NCBI GenBank assembly: GCA_032433765.1
Contig: JAVIAB010000101.1
Location: 63,418,592 to 63,482,591, forward strand
Direction of reading: 5' to 3'
DNA from: Megaustenia siamemsis
Taxonomy: Eukaryota > Mollusca > Gastropoda > Stylommatophora > Ariophantidae
DNA length: 64,000 bases
Positions 57,610 through 64,000 of this stretch are shown here, piece after piece. The translations under genes were made by a program, and so were the position numbers. Numbering within the stretch: position 1 is the first letter of the stretch; each line of letters opens with the position of its first letter. Under the pieces are notes generated by a model. The model had not been told where the DNA came from and made no database searches. It saw nothing but the letters and a program-made list of their open reading frames with translations.

Positions 57610-57845
57610 ACAAGACTTCGACGGCCATAGTCCACGTCAATCCTTCGGATGAGCGAGATGGGAGCTAAGATGGACATAGTCAGAAACGAGAAACTTAATG
57701 GGCGTGTAAGAAGACTAATCAACTAATACAGAACTGGAGTTGTCAGTCGTTGGACACTGCGGGGCTTGGTGAGGAGAGGATCTGAGCACTTATGGAAATG
57801 TTCGGAGCGAAATGATGATGACCTGCAAATATCTCAATAACTATT
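57610..57845 (+). repeat. Retroelement 3' fragment
   Basis: Sequence including AACTGGAGTTGTCAGTCG and GGAGAGGATCTGAGCACTT matches, inverted, the nested fragment at 19306-19442. It ends near a GATGATGACC motif. No protein motif is readable. Confidence 0.6.
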
Positions 57846-58320
57846 TGCGAATCAATTCGTTACATCAAACTCCTGGATTTCTATATGAACGTAAACTGAC
57901 TGTTATATTTTGCAGCTGCAATGTGTGCGTTTAATTTTATACTCACTTCAAATTGTGCCCTGTTATTTGCTGTAAAAAAAAAATTGCACTCAAAAAAAGT
58001 ATAAGCAGCAGTTAATAAGGGAGATCATTCGTTTGACAGAAAGGCTCTAAACTAGAACATTACCCACATTGTATGTGTGTATCATATTTACATATAGAGC
58101 TACTATAAAAAGGTACAACCAGCCTATGCCACTGTACACTGGACAATTTGACTCCTAAACATAATCTACAGGATATTGCCCCCAGTACACAGACCTCAGA
58201 AGAGCAATGTGGTCCACGCCCACCTCCCTGGAAGAAAAACTATATGGGACAATCGATTCACTTAAACAGACAGCTGACTTCATGAGAGAGTATGGAATCC
58301 TACACTGATTGAGCCTTGAT

Positions 58321-58353
58321 CGCAGAGAGACAGACAGAGAGAGAGAGAGTGAG
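58321..58353. repeat. (GA)n-rich microsatellite
   Basis: GAGACAGACAGAGAGAGAGAG and neighbouring purine-rich sequence. Confidence 0.85.
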
Positions 58354-58485
58354 ATTAAAAGGCTCTGCATCAACAGCAGCTGCACAATTAGAACAGCAGC
58401 AGGTTATATAGACAGCTTCGAAGTTAGATCATGCAAAAGTTAGAGGTGTGTAATCTCTCACCTCCACCCTGATATTATTTATTAC

Positions 58486-59280
58486 ATGCACGTTTGCCAA
58501 CCCAAGAACGAGCTTCTATTTGAAGACAATTACGCACTAATACATGATAAAATAGAAGACGTACAAAAACACTTATATATACTCAGGCACAGGCAAAAAA
58601 CACAACATGACAATCAACATAAAAAAACTAGAAAACATGAATGTCGCAAAAAGAGAAACAGGGCATCAATATAACTATAGAAAAGTGGAAACTAAAACAA
58701 GTAGAGGGATTTTAATACATAGGAAGTCTATTGACAGACAACAATTCACAAACAACAAAGATAGACTAAGGATGCAACAAAGCTTATTAAATCATTGGAC
58801 ATCTATCGCCACTGTTGTCTATCGAGGAAATACATCTAGAGCAAAATGGGCATTCTACAATACAATCTTCACTCCCTCGTTGTGCTACCAATGCCTTTCC
58901 TGCACCTTAGGTGTAAGAATAATAATAAAGTAACCACTACTGATATGAAATATTTTAGACGAATGACAAGAAACAGCCTGAGAGATACAATGAGCAATTG
59001 AGAACTGAGAAAGAAAAATCAAAATATAACTCCCGTCTTAGAATACATAACGAACTAACATATAACATGGTTTTGGCTTCGTGATAAGGCAGAAAGATCA
59101 AAACATAACAAACTAGCCTTCAATTAATGATGCGAGAACATCAGACCAAAGGGCCGACTACGAAAAAGACGGAATGACGTGATTTTAGATGTACTAGGAA
59201 ACATAACATCAGCAGAGGCGAACAGAAGAGTAAAAGAACACACATTATATCTCCCCTCGACCCTAAAAGGCAAATGAGGA
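58486..59280 (+). mobile_element. LINE fragment (end of RT domain and C-terminal tail)
   Basis: Two frames carry RT-downstream sequence: FEDNYALIHDKIEDVQKHL (58514-58580) and then DYRKVETKTSRGILIHRKS-like, WAFYNTIFTPSLCYQCLSC (58840-58910). Further decayed sequence follows to AGGCAAATGAGG. Frameshifts and stops are numerous. Confidence 0.7.
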
Positions 59281-59860
59281 ATAAAAGAAGAATACGATTT
59301 GCATATCTAGTTTGTCAATGTCTACTACACATTTTGTCTGATTCAGCAGCAACAAATTATGACCTTATCAACGTTGATAATCGTTGACATGTGAGATAAA
59401 TCTATCTCATACAAGCCTTCGACGATAGCAGCTGGAAACATGTTTGACATTTTAAATATCTAACAGTTTCAGGTTGATACCGATGACGTAATAGTTTCAA
59501 CATTCTAATTTTTACTTCAATGAAACTTGTTACATCTGAAAGAGAGATAAAACTATTTCTAAATAATTGCATTTGTATCTGAAAATATTAGAATATATAT
59601 TCACTGAATTAAGGAGATATATCCAGCAACAAATCTTGAAAGTTGAACTATTACCTGATTAGAAATAGCATTACCTCATCTAATGCCGAAGAAAATGAAG
59701 GAAAGCTATTGATGATAACATTGAATGGCCGTGACAGATAATGTTGATAAGGATTATTGTTAGTGCTCGCTGATAATATTAAATCATTGTGTTAATGTTT
59801 CTTCGGAAATTAACTAAATAATATCATTTATTAATATAAACCTCATATATTACCTTGCAG

Positions 59861-59881
59861 GTTGCAAGCGTTATTTCAAAC
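59861..59881 (+). CDS. Micro-exon 15 (21 nt, VASVISN)
   Basis: GTTGCAAGCGTTATTTCAAA plus C lies between ATATTACCTTGCAG and GTATGTAAAT, the one donor that is not GTAAGT. Phase 0 gives VASVISN. Joined to the next exon it makes an N-V-T sequon across the junction. All three phases are open. Confidence 0.58.
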
Positions 59882-61149
59882 GTATGTAAATATTTTGCGA
59901 CTTGAAGTAAATTCACAATATATAGAAGAGAGAATAATTGAGATAATAGCCGGGCTTGTTTGTATTCTTTTATTCTCCAAGCAGAGTTGTTCGTTGGCGA
60001 TGTTTTAGTAGGTTTGATCAATTGTCTCAGTTCCAAAACATGACTTCAGTTGAAATCTATTCTAGTACATTAAACATTATTATAAGAGACTTTATGAAAG
60101 AACCTGTTACAATATTTGTGGTTACAGATGTTTGTTTTACATCAAATAGAGGAGAATTAGTCACATTTTGATATACTTCATCTCATAACCGTTACTGAGT
60201 AAAATATCAATAACATAACAAATTGGCTATTCTGGAATATTCATATTTTTGTACAGTGTCACAAATGTGAACCACTCCAAACAAATTTCATTCTCAAGAA
60301 TGACAGGAGTGTAATTCCATCAGGACATATTCATTCATACACGTAAATACATTTCTTTATGATTATAACTAGAATACTTATTTGAGAATAAAACAAACAA
60401 CCGTGCAACATATTCAGCAATCACACTTCCTTCCTCATCCCCTAACGGTGGGGATGATGGGAAAATATTTGTCGACGTCATCAATCGTCTCCGTTGATTT
60501 CTGTCTACTGTTATTATGTGTGTCTCTACGAAGAAATGCTGTGATGCTATCTTCCGATATACATATGTGTAGCCCTCGTTCTCTCTCTTTTCATAATACC
60601 CCGTAATATGGTCCTTGCCGAACAAAATATAAATTAATACAAGTAACAGTCAGTATTCAAGGGTCCTTTATATGTACGACCTTTTTTTTGCATCAAATGT
60701 CAGCATATTTAAATTGTTACTGTTCTTTATATATAGTATGTTATATTATATGATATTATATGTGATTTTATTTTTTCATATCCATGGAACCAGCTTCTTT
60801 GCAGTCAAGATTTCCCCCAAATTTGCCCAGTCACTTGTCATAACATTTCCCAAAATGCTTTGGTATATTCTGTTGACAAGGTTGCTTCGTACCGTCCTAC
60901 TCGACTGCACAAGCGACGATTTCTCTTTAGCCGCCTTCTTATGAAATGTTTGGCAGGTAACTGTAGCTTTATTAGGTTCTCCCCTCACCGTGGGGACCCT
61001 GATAGCCAAATTGACTTTACATATATATTTAATCCAGCAATTTGTGTGGAGTCAATAAGTTAAGTTCTATGTACTGGAGCAGTAACATAAAATTAATATA
61101 ATTTGTATTCACTGTCTTTCAACATCGTCTAACTAAACTGAAGAATAAT
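59882..61149. other. Intron-like sequence, nothing recognised
   Basis: AT-rich unique sequence. Short open frames at 60335-60625, 60672-60944 and 60776-61009 lack family motifs and splice context. Confidence 0.5.
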
Positions 61150-61390
61150 AGGTTGCCGAGGAATCACTAGCCTAGTTGGGAAAACCAGCCCACTAGCTAC
61201 CGACGTTCGGACAGCTCGTGTTCGATTCCCACCGGAAGTAGTTTGTGAACTGTAGTCGTGGTTGGGAAAAAATAACCCCGCTGTCGACCCAGCCGTTGGC
61301 AAAAATAGATACCAGGGTAGCACTCTGGACAGGTGTGGAGTGCCATCTCGCATCTTGACCTTCAATGTTTGAAGCGACACTATTCATAAG
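61150..61390 (+). mobile_element. tRNA-derived SINE, third family
   Basis: An A-box-like TAGCCTAGTTGG (61168-61179) and B-box GTTCGATTCCC (61220-61230) lie at tRNA spacing on the plus strand. A body of about 150 bases follows (GGTTGGGAAAAAATAACCCC...). It differs in sequence from the other SINEs in the window. Exact ends are unclear. Confidence 0.65.
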
Positions 61391-61539
61391 TGTTCATAGA
61401 CAGCATCTAAGGGTGAAAAACTCGCGTACTAAGAAGCCGATTTAGGTTTCGTACTTTACCTTTATAGTAGGTTTCATAATTCATAATTCTATTGATAATA
61501 CACTGAAGTACTCATTATTTTCTTGTTATATTCGAGTAA

Positions 61540-61850
61540 AGAGAAACCTTCTTCTTTCTTTCTTCTTATTCTACCCTTCCTCCATTGCCTTTGGCGTAGC
61601 GGGGATATACAATCTGCTGTTCTTTGCTCTTCTGTTGGCCTCTTCTGGTGTTATCCCTCCTAGTGACTCTAGTATTCCCTTTATCCATCTCTTTCTCGTC
61701 ATCCTCTTAATCTGTCGTTTTCGTAGCGTTTCTTTTTGTGGCTCTTTGAGTCATTGTTAGTTCTTTTTCTCTTGTTATGTGGCCGAACCAATTTATATGT
61801 TGTTTATGTATGTATTCGATGGCTGGTTCAATTAGAGAAACAATTATTCT
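61540..61850 (-). mobile_element. LINE C-terminal fragment, minus strand
   Basis: It matches the 3' part of the LINE at 29794-34441; compare GCCTTTGGCGTAGCGGGGAT and TTCTGCTGTTCTTTGCTC with the copy near 29830. Only the end of the element is present. Confidence 0.65.
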
Positions 61851-62329
61851 CAAACTTATTTAATATAAACGATTTCAATAACTGTATACTTCAAAGACAA
61901 ATGCCAATGTGTTTTGTGTTTCAACAGTGTCGATGAATGCTGTCCAAAAACACTTTTTAGACTATGAATATAAATATCAATACACAGATAACAATACTCA
62001 CGAAGATGAAACAAATAAAAATATAGTATCTCTTTTCAAACGACGTTTATTTTAAACAAAGTGATATGTTTATTTCACCATTTATTTATATTTGAAAGTG
62101 AGCAGCACATTGAATTGTAGGTAGTTATTTTCAATTTCAAAAACTTTCTGCTCAATGTAGCATGAACAACAATGTAAAAAAAAAATGAATGTTTAGAAGC
62201 AAAAACAAAATATATGTGATAATAAACATTAGAAATAATCACGTAAATTGATAGAACTTTGAAAGTTGGAAGAACTGGCTGTGATTTTCTGACTGAAAGT
62301 TCTAAAATGCAAGTTAGTAAAAACAAATG

Positions 62330-62509
62330 AGAGTTGATTGAAACAAATGAAAGTTATTTGAAAAAAAAAAGTTAGCTGAAACTAATGAAAGTTAGTTGAA
62401 ACAAATGAATGTTAGGTGAAACAAATGAAAGCTATTTGAAACAAATAACATATATTTGAAACAAATGACGGTTATTTGAAGCAAATGAAAGTTAGTTGAA
62501 GACCCACGA
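62330..62509. repeat. 20-bp minisatellite
   Basis: About nine copies of GTTATTTGAAACAAATGAAA with point changes, in an exact 20-base register. Confidence 0.92.
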
Positions 62510-62603
62510 TTTTCCGGTGATGAAGATAGTGAATAGTAGTTTTATTACACGATTTGTATTTTTCAAGCACTAAATTTCTTAAAGAAGATGGCTTCTCTTC
62601 TAG

Positions 62604-62627
62604 GTCACAACACAAATTGAAGAATAT
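62604..62627 (+). CDS. Micro-exon 16 (24 nt, VTTQIEEY)
   Basis: The exon runs from GTCACAAC to GAAGAATAT, between GGCTTCTCTTCTAG and GTAAGTAGTA. Phase 0 gives VTTQIEEY; the +2 phase contains TGA. It is the last micro-exon seen; the next exon would lie beyond the window. Confidence 0.64.
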
Positions 62628-62694
62628 GTAAGTAGTAAAATGTAGATCTGATTTGGATGTGGATTTGGGCGCCATATACTCTCTGAATGGTCCG

Positions 62695-63575
62695 ATCACC
62701 AACCTTTTTCAATCTATACACTGAGCAAATCTTTAAATACATCACAGAGATGCCAGGCGTAAACATTAATGGAGAGATAATCAACAATCTAAGATATGCT
62801 GATGATACTGTATTACTAACAGAACATCCTAAATATCTACAACAATTACTTAATGAAATAAAAACGATAAGTAATAAATATGGACTAGAAATTAATATCG
62901 AAAAGACTAAAACTATGATCATAAAGGGTATAAATTTATAAAATCCTACACATAAATATCAGCGTTGAAGGAATACACATAGAGACAATTCAGAGCTACA
63001 ACTACCTGGGACATACTATAACCAGTGATGTAAAATGCAAAACATAAATAAACAAAAGAAATATGGCACAAATGAATACTAATGCTATGAAAAGAATACT
63101 AACATCAAAACAAATAACACCAGTACTAAAACTAAGAATAACAAAATATTGCATCTTCTAAATATCCCTTTGTTGAGCAGAAACATGGAGATTAGACAAG
63201 AAAATAGAATAGAAAATTGTAGGCTTCGAAATGTGGATTTTTAAGCATAGGTAGAGTTGGATGGAAAGAAAAGAAAAAAAAAACGATGACGTTTTGAAAC
63301 AACTAAAATGAAAAGAGAACTGCTAAATAAAATTAAAACATGACACATTAATTTATTGGAGCATGTTAAAAGACACAACAGCCTACTAAAGGTAATATTG
63401 GAAGGGGAAATGCAAGGTAAATGAGGCAGAAGCAGACCAAGATTAACATGGACGAGTAACAACAAAAGATTTATAAGCAACCCTATGACAACCTGCACCA
63501 TCAAAGCAGGAGACAAAGGGGAATGGTAGTCAGCCTTCGTTACGAAGACGGCACTCACTGATGATGATGATGATA
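62695..63575 (+). mobile_element. LINE fragment with RT catalytic box and 3' end
   Basis: The frame 62687-62941 reads FKYITEMPGVNINGEIINNL, RYADDTVLLTEHPKYL (intact YADD) and KYGLEINIEKTKTMII. Decayed C-terminal sequence follows and a (GAT)n tail near 63560. It is the same family as 35500-36335 on the other strand. The N-terminal RT and the endonuclease are absent. Confidence 0.83.
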
Positions 63576-64000
63576 CTGTCTGAACACGAAAACCTCAATT
63601 GATTTTTGCTTCTAAACTTATTGAACTCATTATTTCTTGGATATACACAAACAGACTTCCAAAACAGTCAGTGTTTGGCAGTGACTGAAACAGAATTACT
63701 CTCATGTATCTATCTATTACATCTATAACCACTATATGTGTAGCGCTAAGTTTAATCTGCAGAGAACCGGTATCGCAACGTTATTTGAAGAGTCAAATTA
63801 TGAATATAAACACAACATCATAATTTATAGCAAAGAAGACAGTGACGGTATTAGTTAATATAGCTTATGCACGTATTCTCTTACTCTATAACAACCTCAC
63901 TCACTCATCGCTCACACACTCACTATCGTAGTCGGTCGCTTATTTAATCTCATTTGGTTGAAGTTTTTATTTATGATTTCTCTCTGCGGCAACCACCCCT
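63576..64000. other. Intron-like sequence, nothing recognised
   Basis: AT-rich sequence to the window end, with a CACTCACTC-rich stretch near 63900; no coding or repeat family assigned. Confidence 0.5.

Noticed and set aside
61032..61052. 21-nt block after AATCCAG near 61032
   Set aside because: It contains an in-frame TAA and the donor would be GTTAAG.
61168..61230. Functional tRNA gene
   Set aside because: A- and B-box spacing fits a tRNA, but arms do not pair well and it continues into a SINE body; the same holds for the other tRNA-like heads.
1..64000. Many short open frames on both strands (for example 1463-2217 plus strand, 55745-56013 minus strand)
   Set aside because: They are antisense or out-of-frame shadows of transposon genes, or low-complexity AT-rich sequence without motifs or splice context.

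Overview
The window is AT-rich, intron-like DNA from an animal, most likely an invertebrate. It holds no compact gene, operon, rRNA or CRISPR array. Almost every long open frame belongs to a transposable element: one Ty3/gypsy-type LTR element, several non-LTR retrotransposons (LINEs), tRNA-derived SINEs, one mariner, one hAT, and three IS630/Tc1/mariner-like elements with a very wide D-to-E spacing. The species cannot be named from the sequence. The transposon mix would fit a lophotrochozoan such as a flatworm or mollusc, but that is weak inference.

Under the transposons there is a coherent plus-strand signal: a series of micro-exons. Each has a pyrimidine-rich tract and AG, a block of 15 to 30 nt, and a near-perfect GTAAGT donor. 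Fifteen intact examples run from 9452 to 62627. All lengths are multiples of three, and all are open in phase 0, whereas the other two phases are each stopped in several exons. Six intact exons plus one destroyed exon are 15-nt versions inside a tandemly duplicated exon-intron unit of about 1.8 kb (7732 to about 35021). They encode pentapeptides such as TIRPE, TSFTE, PIPTE, VTSDE, ITSVE and PPSTQ. Unique micro-exons of 18 to 30 nt follow at 37037, 38052, 41854, 43244, 45768, 50255, 56189, 59861 and 62604. The architecture resembles the micro-exon genes (MEGs) of schistosomes and, more loosely, aphid bicycle genes. The start and end of the gene lie outside the window, unless a CCAAT/TATA-equipped candidate first exon at 56513-57041 marks an internal or second promoter.

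Layout. 1-7731: minus-strand gypsy-like element with long LTRs, an RT-core deletion and a dimeric SINE in one LTR. 7732-35021: exon-intron duplication array, invaded by a mariner with an intact transposase (15294-16624), LINEs (16912-17407, 17742-20005, 25807-29292, 29794-34441), SINEs, a 14-3-3 gene fragment (24788-25118) and Sailor-like copy A. 35022-50660: unique intron sequence with six micro-exons, LINE fragments, SINEs and Sailor-like copy B. 50665-54487: a hAT containing Sailor-like copy C, which contains a LINE fragment. 54488-64000: three more micro-exons, a CCAAT minisatellite with a TATA box, a (TA)n tract, a third SINE type and LINE fragments.

The transposons are passengers in giant introns. 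Several insertions carry clear target-site duplications, which gives an order of events. One LINE fragment landed inside a 15-nt micro-exon and destroyed it.
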